Assembly: GCF_014646895.1 (NCBI RefSeq)
Contig: NZ_BMOD01000021.1
Span: 22,494 to 86,493, forward strand
Source: Deinococcus roseus
GTDB lineage: Bacteria > Deinococcota > Deinococci > Deinococcales > Deinococcaceae
Reading direction: 5' to 3'
Length of the DNA: 64,000 nt
A program made the position numbers and the translations under genes. Under the pieces are notes generated by a model. The model saw only the letters and a program-made list of their open reading frames with translations, was not told the origin of the DNA and did not search any database. Position 1 is the first letter of the stretch; the number at the start of each line of letters is the position of its first letter. This document shows, piece after piece, positions 24,895 through 32,933 of the stretch.

Positions 24895-25782
24895 TCAGTA
24901 CCGGCGTCCGGCCAGTGCAGCGCCAATCACGCCAGCATCGGTGCCCAGTTCGGCCAGGCGCAGCACCGGGCGCACATCGAAGTTGCCCAGACGCTCAATG
25001 GCGGTTTCCCGCACAAAGTTGATGAAGTACTCGCCCACGCTGCTGACCCCTCCGCCCAGCACGAACATTTCAGGGTCGATGGTGAGCTGCAGGTTGGCCA
25101 CCAGAATCCCGATGTGGGTCATGGCGGTTTCCACCACGCGTCTGGCCAGCGGATGGCCTTCCTGGGCCAGCTGGAAGGCTTCTGCGGTGGTGGTGGGCTT
25201 GTTGAGTGCGAAGCTGGCATCTCTGGCAATGGCGGTGCCGCTGCACAGGGCTTCCAGACCGCCCACCACACCAGAACCTGCCACGGTGCCATAAGGCAGG
25301 GCGGTCACGTGACCGATTTCGCCGCCGACCCCGTGTGCGCCCCGGATGACCCGGCCATTCAGCACGATGCCGCCACCAATGCCGGTGGAGATGGTCACGA
25401 AAACGCTGGAGTCGGTGCCGCGACCTGCACCGTACACCCCTTCACCGAGGGCGGCAGCGTTGGCGTCATTCTCGATGTCCACGTGCATGTTCAGTTTCTC
25501 GGCCAGGTAGCTGCGCACAGGCACGTTTTCAAAGCCGTAAATGTTGGGGGCGAATTTCACCAGGCCCAGTTTGAAGTCCAGCGGACCGGGGAGCCCCACA
25601 CCCACGGTTTCCACGTTGGGAACATGCTGCCGCAGTTCTTCCACCTGGCGGGCAATCTGGTCCAGCACGCTGACCCAGCCGTCTTTGGGGGTGGGTTCCA
25701 CGCTCTTGTGGGTGATGGTTCCATCTTGCACCACTGCAACTGCAATTTTGGTGCCTCCAAGGTCTACGCCGATCAGTGACAT
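24895..25782 (-). CDS. ROK-family sugar kinase, zinc motif lost
   Basis: This 295-residue ROK protein (glucokinase/N-acetylsugar kinase type) has no DNA-binding domain. The ATP loop DLGGTKIAVAVV (7-18), substrate region GVGLPGPLDFK and catalytic Asp in DIENDANAAALGE are present, followed by GTGIGGGIV and GGEIGHV. The usual CxCGxxGCxE zinc motif after GEIGH is replaced by a Tyr/Gly/Val stretch ending GGLEALCSG, so zinc binding is probably lost. ATG 25782 has AGGAGGAAG upstream and overlaps the thioesterase stop (TAATG). Glucokinase is the most likely activity. Confidence 0.88.
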   Translation of the reverse strand: MSLIGVDLGGTKIAVAVVQDGTITHKSVEPTPKDGWVSVLDQIARQVEELRQHVPNVETVGVGLPGPLDFKLGLVKFAPNIYGFENVPVRSYLAEKLNMHVDIENDANAAALGEGVYGAGRGTDSSVFVTISTGIGGGIVLNGRVIRGAHGVGGEIGHVTALPYGTVAGSGVVGGLEALCSGTAIARDASFALNKPTTTAEAFQLAQEGHPLARRVVETAMTHIGILVANLQLTIDPEMFVLGGGVSSVGEYFINFVRETAIERLGNFDVRPVLRLAELGTDAGVIGAALAGRRY

Positions 25783-26192
25783 TAAACTTCCTCCTGTGGA
25801 TCCATCAGGCTGGTCAGAAACCCCCGGACTGCATCCGGGAGCACCGCAGAGGTCATGGCCTGGGGATCGATCCCCACCTGAACACTTTTGGCGGTGCTGC
25901 ACACCACACCATCTGCCAGAACCTGGTACGCCATTTCGAAACTGCTCTTGCCGATTTTCACAACCGTTGTTTCAACCTGAACCTGCTGACCCAGCTTGAT
26001 TTCGCGCCTGAAGTCCAGGCTGATGTGGGCCAGCACAAAATTGAAATTGGGGATGCCGCGTTTTCTTGCTTCCTGCACCATTTGCATGCGGGCCACTTCA
26101 AGGTACTGCACGTAGGCAGCATTGTTGATGTGTCCCAGCATGTCGGTGTCTCCAAATCGGATCTGGATGTCGGTGACAAGTGGGCTGGGCAT
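25782..26192 (-). CDS. Hotdog-fold acyl-CoA thioesterase (4HBT family)
   Basis: This 136-residue single-domain protein has the 4HBT/YbgC-type active-site segment RFGDTDMLGHINNAAYVQYLEVAR (about 12-35), with Asp15 and Asp17 as the candidate catalytic residues. FRREIKLGQQVQVET and GKSSFEMAYQV form the central strands. The substrate acyl-CoA is unknown. TAAACT lies 8 nt before the ATG. Its stop overlaps the start of the ROK kinase gene, so the two are co-translated although no metabolic link is evident. Confidence 0.88.
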   Translation of the reverse strand: MPSPLVTDIQIRFGDTDMLGHINNAAYVQYLEVARMQMVQEARKRGIPNFNFVLAHISLDFRREIKLGQQVQVETTVVKIGKSSFEMAYQVLADGVVCSTAKSVQVGIDPQAMTSAVLPDAVRGFLTSLMDPQEEV

Positions 26193-26241
26193 ACGCTAAC
26201 AGTTTAACAAGGTCACTTCGTATTTGACGATGACAAAGATA

Positions 26242-26257
26242 AATGTCTAGAACGGTG
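26242..26257. promoter_or_regulatory. Dispersed intergenic motif TGTCYAGAACGRTG
   Basis: This copy shares AATGTCTAGAACG exactly with 9491-9503 and TGTC-AGAACGGTG with 49487-49500. All three are in divergent intergenic regions. Confidence 0.4.
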
Positions 26258-26367
26258 GGTGCTGCCAGCAGGTTTGCAGCAGGAAACAGCACTGTTGCAG
26301 GCCGAGTCCATCCATGTTGGCTTTTGCCTGGGCTGTTTGACTTGAAAACCAGGAGTGTCTGCTGCGT

Positions 26368-26416
26368 TCTGGCTTCTGGATTTCAGCCCTCTGCCCTCTG
26401 CCTGTGGCTCTCGGCA
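26368..26416. repeat. Degenerate 7-bp repeats (7 units)
   Basis: TCTGGCT, TCTGGAT, TTCAGCC, CTCTGCC, CTCTGCC, TGTGGCT, CTCGGCA in direct succession, immediately before the promoter of the FtsB-like gene. Confidence 0.7.
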
Positions 26417-26445
26417 AACCCACACCATCCCCAAACAATCTTCTT

Positions 26446-26451
26446 TATACT
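26446..26451 (+). promoter_or_regulatory. -10 box of the FtsB-like gene
   Basis: TATACT stands 6 nt before the GTG start; leaderless arrangement. No good -35. Confidence 0.55.
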
Positions 26452-26457
26452 GTGTTG

Positions 26458-26787
26458 GTGACGAAACGCCCTCCCATCCTGATGATCCTTCTGAGTGTTC
26501 TCGCCGGGCTGGGCATCATCCAGATGACGGTGCTGATCGGGTACAGCATCTACCGCACCGTGGAGTTTCACCAGCAGATCCGGGAACTCGAAGCCAGGGT
26601 GACCCTGCTGAAACAGGATGTGGCAGACCTCAGCAACATGCGCCAGAAATCTTTTGATCCCGAGTTCCTGCGCCAGCTTGCCCGCTGCCAGGGCTACGTG
26701 GGAGAAAAAGAAGAGGTTTTTGTGGACCAGAAGGCCGTTCAGGGCGTGAACGAAGCCGAGTGCAGGTTGCCTGTGCTCAGGCCCTGA
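26458..26787 (+). CDS. FtsB/DivIC-like septum protein
   Basis: This 109-residue bitopic protein has an N-terminal membrane helix (about residues 8-31, ILLSVLAGLGIIQMTVLIGYSIY), then a coiled coil (HQQIRELEARVTLLKQDVADL) and a small C-terminal domain with two cysteines. This is the FtsB/DivIC (septum formation initiator) layout and size. GTG 26458 is chosen because TATACT lies 6 nt upstream; the ATG at 26404 falls in 7-bp repeats. It would act at the division site with FtsL and FtsQ. Not next to the usual partner eno, so the call is by architecture only. Confidence 0.65.
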   Translation: MTKRPPILMILLSVLAGLGIIQMTVLIGYSIYRTVEFHQQIRELEARVTLLKQDVADLSNMRQKSFDPEFLRQLARCQGYVGEKEEVFVDQKAVQGVNEAECRLPVLRP

Positions 26788-26799
26788 TTTGACCCCCTT

Positions 26800-26816
26800 T
26801 TTGTGGCGCGCACAAA
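26800..26816 (+). promoter_or_regulatory. Dyad TTTGTG-N5-CACAAA upstream of the M20 gene
   Basis: Six-base arms lie between the stop of the FtsB-like gene and a TATAAC box at 26820-26825, i.e. over the -35 region. A possible operator. Confidence 0.35.
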
Positions 26817-26832
26817 TGGTATAACTTGACTC

Positions 26833-27897
26833 GTGCTAGCCGACCTTGTGCGCATTGCCCAGACCCCTGCCCCTTCCCACCAGGAACACCAGCGGGCGGC
26901 CCTGATTGCCTCCATGTGGAAAGAACTGGGGTTCAAACCCGAGCAGGACGAGGTGGGAAATGTTTTCCTGAAACTCGGTCCCTTGGCGGGGAAAGCCCTG
27001 CTGCTGAGTGCGCACCTGGACACGGTGTTTGGTTTCGATGTGCCCCATGTGGTGCAGGAGAAAAATGGTCGTCTGGTTGGTCCCGGAGTCGGAGACAACA
27101 GCGCCAGCCTGACTGTATTGACCCAGTTTCTGAAGACCCTGAAAGTGGACCAGTTGCGCAGGCCCCTGTGGGTGCTGGCCAACGTGGGAGAGGAAGGTCT
27201 GGGGGACCTCAAGGGCATCAAGCACTTCCTGCAGCACCACCATCAGGGCATCCACCGTTACATTGCCCTGGATGGGTACCTGGGGATGGTGGTCACCCAG
27301 ACGGTGGGGTCCAAGCGGTACCGGGTCAGCTTCAAAACCCCCGGAGGGCATTCCTGGGGGGACAACACACCTTCTGCTGTGCATGCGCTGGGGGCAGCCA
27401 TTGCCCAGCTTTACGCCATGCAGATTCCCCGTGAACCCCGCACCACCCTGAATGTGGGGACGGTTTCCGGGGGCACCAGCGTGAACACCATTGCTGGACA
27501 CGCCGAGTTCTTGCTGGATTTGCGTTCTCTGGATGTGCACAACCTGACCCATCTGGAAGCCCGTGCCCTGGATGTGATCCGCAATGCTGCCCGTGAAGTG
27601 GGGGCACATGTGGAACTGGATCGGGTGGGAAACCGTCCAGCAGGGGATTTGCAGAATCAGGACCTGGTGCGCCTGATCAAAATGGCAGGTTCCAGACAGG
27701 ACCTGGAGTTCAGGCAGGTGGCCAGCAGCACCGATGCCAATGCCGCGGTGACCTACGGCATCCCTGCCGTGGCCATGGGGGTGTACCTGGGAGGCAATGC
27801 CCACCGCCCCGACGAATGGGTGCAGCCTTCCAGTCTGAAAGTGGGCCTGGGACTGCTGCAACACGTGGTGGACAGCTGGGAACGCCTGATGCCCTGA
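26833..27897 (+). CDS. M20-family metallopeptidase
   Basis: This 354-residue M20/M28-like zinc peptidase shows the first metal ligand in SAHLDTVF (residues 57-64), the bridging Asp in GPGVGDNSASL, the catalytic Glu-Glu in NVGEEGLGDLKG, a dimerisation lid starting GSKRYRVSFKTPGGHSWGD, and the late ligand in NAHRPDEW. It resembles peptidase T/DapE-type enzymes; no signal peptide is present, so a cytoplasmic di- or tripeptidase is likely. The start is GTG 26833 near a TATAAC box. It stands alone after the FtsB-like gene, 45 bp away. Confidence 0.88.
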   Translation: MLADLVRIAQTPAPSHQEHQRAALIASMWKELGFKPEQDEVGNVFLKLGPLAGKALLLSAHLDTVFGFDVPHVVQEKNGRLVGPGVGDNSASLTVLTQFLKTLKVDQLRRPLWVLANVGEEGLGDLKGIKHFLQHHHQGIHRYIALDGYLGMVVTQTVGSKRYRVSFKTPGGHSWGDNTPSAVHALGAAIAQLYAMQIPREPRTTLNVGTVSGGTSVNTIAGHAEFLLDLRSLDVHNLTHLEARALDVIRNAAREVGAHVELDRVGNRPAGDLQNQDLVRLIKMAGSRQDLEFRQVASSTDANAAVTYGIPAVAMGVYLGGNAHRPDEWVQPSSLKVGLGLLQHVVDSWERLMP

Positions 27898-27989
27898 GGA
27901 CCTTGCTGAACCCTGCTGTGCTGAACCTCCAAGCTGTGTAAGATGAGCAGGTAGCCCCAATCCACTGTTGCTACGGAAAGAAGGTCATG

Positions 27990-28445
27990 ATGAAACGGTT
28001 TCGTCACTGGTTGCTTTCTGCTGCTGTTTTGCTCTCCACCTCTGCGCTGGCGGTTCCTGCCACCTCCATTTTCAAGTCCTATCAGGCGGTTTTCGCTGAA
28101 GCCGAAAAACAACTTCCAGGGGCAGAACTCTGGGACGGGGGCTTCACCTACTTTGATAAATCCGGCGAGGAGTGGTCCTGGGATTACGCGGATCCTTACC
28201 TGACCGTTGCTGGAGAGCATCTGGTGATTGTGGCCTTTGGCGATGGTGAAGTGCTCACCGACATGGATCTGGTGGTCACCGATGTCAACGGCAATGTGCT
28301 GGGCAAAGATGAGGATGAGGACACTTTTGCTGTGGTGGACTTTGTGGCTCCAGGCGGACTTCTCAACATCACCATGAAGGCTTTCGAGACCAAGAAAGCC
28401 AACGAGGGGTATGGCGGTTACATGATTTTCCGTCTGCCCAAATGA
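27990..28445 (+). CDS. Secreted protein, PPC-like fold, unknown function
   Basis: This 151-residue exported protein has signal peptide MKRFRHWLLSAAVLLSTSALA. The second of two adjacent ATGs (27990) is preferred, 6 nt after AAGAAGGT. The mature part is acidic and strand-rich: YLTVAGEHLVIVAFGDGEVLTDMDLVVTD and a C-terminal GYGGYMIFRLPK, similar in style to bacterial pre-peptidase C-terminal domains. DVNGNVLGKDEDEDT could bind calcium. No family is named with confidence. A terminator lies 60 bp downstream. Confidence 0.7.
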   Translation: MKRFRHWLLSAAVLLSTSALAVPATSIFKSYQAVFAEAEKQLPGAELWDGGFTYFDKSGEEWSWDYADPYLTVAGEHLVIVAFGDGEVLTDMDLVVTDVNGNVLGKDEDEDTFAVVDFVAPGGLLNITMKAFETKKANEGYGGYMIFRLPK

Positions 28446-28506
28446 GCCTGAGGGGGATGCTGTTCGCCTGCAGGTGGATTGTCTTACAGGTCAAGCACAA
28501 CATTTG

Positions 28507-28539
28507 TTCAGGTCTGCCGGTGTGCAGGCCTGAATTTTT
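28507..28539 (+). terminator. Terminator after the secreted protein gene
   Basis: TTCAGGTCTGC pairs with GCAGGCCTGAA (one G-U) around CGGTGT, then five T residues. Confidence 0.8.
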
Positions 28540-28643
28540 CATGGTGTTTGCGGATCTTGGCGGGGGTGCAAAAGGTTTTTTGTTGTGCAGGAAGAAAAAA
28601 AGATTTCTGTCATGTCTGTATACAGCAGTTTGAGCAAAAATGT

Positions 28644-28649
28644 TATCAT
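28644..28649 (+). promoter_or_regulatory. -10 box of the zinc-ribbon gene
   Basis: TATCAT ends 6 nt before GTG 28656 and fixes the start of that gene. Confidence 0.5.
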
Positions 28650-28655
28650 GGCCTT

Positions 28656-29222
28656 GTGGCTGGCGTGAAACTTCAACGAACCTGTAGACAGTGTTTGACC
28701 GTATGGACCGTGGACAGAACCCACGAAGAACGGCTTGCCAAAGAAGCCGCCGATGTGGGAGGCATGGTCACCGACCTGCTGAATGTGGACCTCACCAAGA
28801 TGGTCCGCAACCGCTTCAAGATTGGCCTTTCACAGAGTTCCCGGGAGAACACCACCCTCAGCAACCGCGCCATTGCTTCTCAGGAATTGAAAAGCATGCG
28901 CCGCTGCCCCAGCTGCAAAACCCCCGATTACTTCGATGAAAAAGCTCTGGAACAGGATGGAGAAGCCATCTTTGGGAATGTGCCTGAAACTGCTCCTGAA
29001 GGGGTGCCTGCTGCTCCGGTCTTGCAAACGACTGCTCCTGCAACCCCTGCTGTGGCTGCAAAAGCAGAACCTGAAACTGCCCCTGGCGGAGCCCTGAAGG
29101 GGGTCAATGACTTCCTGCAGGAGCTGGACAACCTGCTGGACCTGCTCACCACAGGCAAGATCAGCAGCGAAGAGTACAGCCAGCGCAGACAGCAGATCAT
29201 GAAGTTCATCGAGATGGTTTGA
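28656..29222 (+). CDS. Split zinc-ribbon protein with SHOCT-like C-terminus
   Basis: This 188-residue protein is unfamiliar as a whole. CRQC near residue 10 and CPSC near residue 88 form a split zinc ribbon around a helical insert. A Pro/Ala/Glu-rich linker (about 105-150) leads to a C-terminal helix pair, DFLQELDNLLDLLTTGKISSEEYSQRRQQIMKFI, with the L-x-x-L...G-x-I-S/T-x-E-E-Y pattern of SHOCT domains. Start GTG 28656 has TATCAT 6 nt upstream. Such combinations are seen in nucleic-acid or membrane-linked adaptors, but no function can be assigned. It is convergent with the GGDEF gene. Confidence 0.7.
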   Translation: MAGVKLQRTCRQCLTVWTVDRTHEERLAKEAADVGGMVTDLLNVDLTKMVRNRFKIGLSQSSRENTTLSNRAIASQELKSMRRCPSCKTPDYFDEKALEQDGEAIFGNVPETAPEGVPAAPVLQTTAPATPAVAAKAEPETAPGGALKGVNDFLQELDNLLDLLTTGKISSEEYSQRRQQIMKFIEMV

Positions 29223-29264
29223 AGTAAACAGTTGACAGTAAACAGTTGACAGTAAACAGTTTGC
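29223..29264. repeat. 7-bp repeats (6 units) before a terminator
   Basis: AGTAAAC and AGTTGAC alternate (AGTAAAC, AGTTGAC, AGTAAAC, AGTTGAC, AGTAAAC, AGTTTGC), starting one base after the stop codon of the zinc-ribbon gene. Confidence 0.85.
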
Positions 29265-29327
29265 TTGCTGAGAAGCATCTTTCTGGAAATTGAATGGCTG
29301 GTTTTTTGAATCCATCTTCTGAAAATC

Positions 29328-29358
29328 AAAGCACCCTTCTGGTTTCAGGGGTGCTTTT
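29328..29358. terminator. Bidirectional terminator between convergent genes
   Basis: AAAGCACCC and GGGTGCTTT arms with a 12-nt loop and T or A runs on both sides. Confidence 0.8.
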
Positions 29359-29360
29359 CC

Positions 29361-29381
29361 ACTGTGAACTGTCAACTCTTG
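29361..29381. repeat. 7-bp repeats overlapping the GGDEF stop codon
   Basis: ACTGTGA, ACTGTCA, ACTCTTG; read on the minus strand (AGTTGAC, AGTTCAC) they match the array at 29223. The last unit contains the stop codon and the last codons of the GGDEF gene. Confidence 0.6.
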
Positions 29382-31639
29382 AACACAAAAGTGTTGCGGA
29401 TGGTTTTGGCCTGATACATGGCTGCGTCTGCCATGCGCACAATCTGCTGCAGGTCCCGACCGTGTTCTGGCACCAGGGCAATCCCAATGCTGACCCCCAC
29501 GCGGGCCATGCCCTGCGGCAGGCCAACAGGCTGGGCCACCACCTGCAACAGTTTTTCGGCGAGTTCATGGGACTGGTGGGCAGTGGCATTGGGAAGCAGC
29601 AAACCGAATTCATCTCCAGACAGCCGGAACCAGATGCCAGAGCGGGGTGCAATCTGTTGCATGCGGTCCACAATGGTTTTCAGCAGGTCGTCTCCGCCTT
29701 CATGACCGTAGGTGTCATTGACCTGCTTGAAACGGTCCAGGTCCATGAAGAAGAAGGCCGCCTGGGACTGGGCATCCAGCAACTGCTGCCCGTAGGCCCA
29801 CAGGTAATGTCGGTTGTAAAGCCCAGTCAGGGCATCATGGTAAGCCATGTGCTGCACGCGGGCTTCATGGGCTTTGCGTTCGGTGATGTCCAGGGCCACC
29901 AGCATCACACAGGGCTGGTGCTGGATGTCCAGCAATTGACCGCTGAGCAGGAAAATGCGCTGCTCGCCATTTTTCAGCATGTGGTGCACTTCCATGGTGA
30001 CTTCATGCAGGGTTTTCAGGCCCTCCAGCCATTTGCGGCGTTCTTCCGGAAAGACCCACAAATCGATGTCCATGTCGCGCAGGCCCAGCACGTGGGCAGC
30101 AGAGTGCCCATACACCGTGGCAAAGGCGGTGTTGATGTCCAGAAAACGGTGCTGGTTCAAGGAAAGCAGGGCAGAAGGCAGTGGGTTGGAGTGAAAAATC
30201 TTGGAGAAACGTTCATGGGTGGCCTGGATTTCGATTTCTGCGGCTTTGCGGTCGTTGATGTTGCGCAGGTTCAGCACCACCCCCTGCACCACCGGATCTT
30301 TCAGCAGGTTGCGGGCAAAAATTTCCAGCCACAACTGGCCCGCAGAGGTCAGGTACCGCACCTCCACCTGCTGTTCCTGACCGGGGGTGTGCAGCACATC
30401 CGTCCAGAAGTCCCGCATTTTCTGGCGGTCTTCTGCCACCACCTGCATGGGCAGGTTTTCGCCCAGTTGCACTTCCAGTTCAGGAAAGAGGTGGTGCAGG
30501 GAGCCCCCGATGTGCCTGATCTTGCCGTCCTCATCCAGCAAAATCAGGCCATCCGAACTGGCCTCACTGAGGATCCGAAAGTACTGCTCGCGGTTCTGCA
30601 GCTGCATGCGGGATTCTTCCAGGCTGGCCAGCATGTGGTTGATGTCCTGGCTGAGCATGCCCACCTCGTCCGGGCTGTTCTCGGTCAGCCTGGCTCCGGG
30701 ATCGCGGGTCAGCCGGATCTGGCGTACGGTGTCGCTGAGGCGGGCCATGCGGGAAAGCACCGTGCGGTTGAGCAAGAGCAGGGGAATCAGGGTGGTGAAC
30801 AGCACCATCACCACCATGGTCAGCAGCAGATACTGCCGGGTGTGGGACAGCACCGGAGAGAGCAGGCGGATGCTGCTGCTTTTCAGCAGGTAAATGGGTT
30901 TTTGCTGGCTGTCCCTGAGCAGCATGTAAGAAGTGAGCCGGTTTTGCTGTTCTGCAACCACCACAGGCTGTTCTTGGAGCTGCGCAGTGAGCGCAGGATC
31001 TGTGGTGAGGGGCTGCAGGGAAAGCTGCACATGGCTGCGGTCTCCGATGGTTTTCAGCAAAGGTTCACCCACCATGCGTCCCATCAAGAGGTAGCCATTG
31101 GGTTCTTTGAGCGACAGGCTGTCCCGGATGGGCGCCACCGAGAAGGTCATCAGGCCGTCCGGGGTGCGGACCAGGCCTTTCTGGGCGGTTCTGAGGGTGG
31201 CCAGAAAGGCCTGATTCATCCAGCTGGGACGTGGAAAGTACTGGTGTTTTTCCCAGTCCATCCACACTTCTCGCACGGTGTCCAGGTTGAGGGTGTAAAA
31301 ACCGATCAGGCCCAGGCGCAGCCCCTGCAAAGCCTCCATGTTCAGGTTGTTGGCAATGAATGTGGGGTTGTGGTCCTCAATGAAGAGGTAAGCATCGTCC
31401 CAGCGGGCCCAGTCGGCCTTGTTGATTTCATGCAGGATGTCTGCTTCGTGGTGCAGGTCTGCCACAACACGTTCCAGCCGGGACTGCTCCATGATGCGTT
31501 CAGTGTCCCGGAAGGTGTATTGCAGCAACAACTGTACACAGAAAAACAACACCAGAGCCACCAGTGCCGAGCTGATGCCCAGCACCAGGAAACTCCTGAG
31601 TCGCAAATTCAATGGCCGGATTCCCATCCTGCTATGCAT
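29372..31639 (-). CDS. Membrane sensor diguanylate cyclase (CHASE4-like, HAMP, two PAS, GGDEF)
   Basis: This 755-residue inner-membrane enzyme makes c-di-GMP. Two membrane helices (about 13-37 and 288-308) flank a periplasmic CHASE4-like domain with the typical DWARWDDAYLFIEDHNPTFI. HAMP follows (RLSDTVRQIRLTRDPGARL), then PAS domains near 375-490 and 500-615, then the GGDEF domain with LSGDEF as active site. The RxxD product-inhibition site is absent (RSGI in its place). ATG 31639 is chosen because TAGGTT lies 7 nt upstream. The signal sensed is unknown. The last codons lie in 7-bp repeats. Confidence 0.92.
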   Translation of the reverse strand: MHSRMGIRPLNLRLRSFLVLGISSALVALVLFFCVQLLLQYTFRDTERIMEQSRLERVVADLHHEADILHEINKADWARWDDAYLFIEDHNPTFIANNLNMEALQGLRLGLIGFYTLNLDTVREVWMDWEKHQYFPRPSWMNQAFLATLRTAQKGLVRTPDGLMTFSVAPIRDSLSLKEPNGYLLMGRMVGEPLLKTIGDRSHVQLSLQPLTTDPALTAQLQEQPVVVAEQQNRLTSYMLLRDSQQKPIYLLKSSSIRLLSPVLSHTRQYLLLTMVVMVLFTTLIPLLLLNRTVLSRMARLSDTVRQIRLTRDPGARLTENSPDEVGMLSQDINHMLASLEESRMQLQNREQYFRILSEASSDGLILLDEDGKIRHIGGSLHHLFPELEVQLGENLPMQVVAEDRQKMRDFWTDVLHTPGQEQQVEVRYLTSAGQLWLEIFARNLLKDPVVQGVVLNLRNINDRKAAEIEIQATHERFSKIFHSNPLPSALLSLNQHRFLDINTAFATVYGHSAAHVLGLRDMDIDLWVFPEERRKWLEGLKTLHEVTMEVHHMLKNGEQRIFLLSGQLLDIQHQPCVMLVALDITERKAHEARVQHMAYHDALTGLYNRHYLWAYGQQLLDAQSQAAFFFMDLDRFKQVNDTYGHEGGDDLLKTIVDRMQQIAPRSGIWFRLSGDEFGLLLPNATAHQSHELAEKLLQVVAQPVGLPQGMARVGVSIGIALVPEHGRDLQQIVRMADAAMYQAKTIRNTFVFKS

Positions 31640-31688
31640 TGTTTCAAACCTAACATCACAGGACTCTTCTGGGTTTGTTGGGTTTGCC

Positions 31689-32867
31689 TTACATTCCCCC
31701 CAGCAGCACGGAAGTGTACCAGTCGCTGAGGACAGGGCCATAAAGCAGGGCAATGAAGCCGCCAATGGCCAGAAAAGGACCAAATTTGATTTTGCGGTTG
31801 CGCGTGATCAGGTAAACCAGCAGTCCCAGCACGGCTCCAGCCAGAATGGCAATCACCAGACCCACAAAAACATTGGACACGCCCACAAATGCCCCAATCA
31901 GGGCCAGCAATTTGACATCTCCAAACCCCATGGCGATGGGGTCCCATTCCTCTTCAGGCAGTTCTTCTTCGGGTTCGGGGGCCAGCCACCAGTAGAAACC
32001 CGCGATCAATGCAGCGATTCCGGCTCCGGCCAGCAGGTTCTGGAAGGTGATCAGCACGGTGGTGATCAGGTTGCTGTCCAGGCCCTGGCTGATCTTGAAC
32101 ACCACACTGAGCAGGACCAGGGGCAGGGTCAGAAAGTCAGGAATGCGCACGTACCTGCGGGCTGCAAAATTGACCAGCATGGCCAGCACCACGGCAATGG
32201 CGGCCCACAGCGGACCAAACCAGATCCCGACCAGGGCCCCCAGGTTGAGGGTCTGGTAATCAATCGGGGTGGTGGGGTGCTTTGCTTCCCGGAAACGCCT
32301 GAGCAGGTAAGAGCCAAAGTTTCCCACCAGGGTCAGGATCCCCGCCCCATACAAGGCTCCGGTGAAAGCATCTTTCAGGCCGGGCAGATGAAAGAAATAC
32401 CCTCCCTGTTTTTCATTGACCCAGGCGAAACCCAGACCCACCAGCACCCCCACCAGACTGAGGGAATCTGGGATGGTGTAGGTTTGCAGGTCAATCACGC
32501 TGATGGCCAGCAGCACCGTGAAAAAGAAGAACAGGCCAAACAGGCTGGCCCCCACATCCTGCAAAGGAAAGAAGCAAGCCAGCACGCCGTAACCCACAGC
32601 GGAAATGGTTTCAATGATGGGGTACTGCGCACTGATGGGTGCCCGGCAGTAACGGCACTTTCCGCCCAGAAACACCCAGGAGAACACCGGAAACAGATCG
32701 ATGGCGTGCAACTGGTGGTCGCAGTTGGGGCAATGGCTGGGAGGAAAGGCAATGGACTCCCCTCTGGGAATGCGGTAAATCAACACATTGGTGAAAGAGC
32801 CAACCAGAGCACCCAGAATCACAGCAAAGGTGACGATGAAGGCGGTGGGGAGTTCAAAGGAGTTCAC
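31689..32867 (-). CDS. pilD: Prepilin peptidase PilD with enlarged membrane core
   Basis: This 392-residue A24 aspartic protease cleaves and methylates type IV prepilins. The N-terminal zinc domain has C46, C49, C71 and C74. Catalytic Asp126 lies in VIDLQTYTIPD and Asp317 in GFGDVKLL. The usual gap between the two Asp is about 65 residues; here it is 191, because about 125 residues with three or four extra membrane helices and an acidic loop (EPEEELPEEEWD) are inserted. GTG 32867 is the start, with TACACT 7 nt upstream. It should serve the pilins moved by PilB and PilT. Confidence 0.92.
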   Translation of the reverse strand: MNSFELPTAFIVTFAVILGALVGSFTNVLIYRIPRGESIAFPPSHCPNCDHQLHAIDLFPVFSWVFLGGKCRYCRAPISAQYPIIETISAVGYGVLACFFPLQDVGASLFGLFFFFTVLLAISVIDLQTYTIPDSLSLVGVLVGLGFAWVNEKQGGYFFHLPGLKDAFTGALYGAGILTLVGNFGSYLLRRFREAKHPTTPIDYQTLNLGALVGIWFGPLWAAIAVVLAMLVNFAARRYVRIPDFLTLPLVLLSVVFKISQGLDSNLITTVLITFQNLLAGAGIAALIAGFYWWLAPEPEEELPEEEWDPIAMGFGDVKLLALIGAFVGVSNVFVGLVIAILAGAVLGLLVYLITRNRKIKFGPFLAIGGFIALLYGPVLSDWYTSVLLGGM

Positions 32868-32889
32868 GTTTTACAGTGTACAGGTTCAA

Positions 32890-32917
32890 AGCAAAAACCC
32901 CGGATCATTCCGGGGTT
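32890..32917 (-). terminator. Terminator after the peptide-binding protein gene
   Basis: AACCCCGGA and TCCGGGGTT arms with a 4-nt loop and a T run on the minus strand. Confidence 0.88.
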
Positions 32918-32933
32918 CTGGTGGGCTGCAGGC

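Noticed and set aside
26404..26457. N-terminal extension of the FtsB-like protein
   Set aside because: These codons fall in the 7-bp repeat and the TATACT box; the GTG at 26458 has the leaderless promoter spacing.
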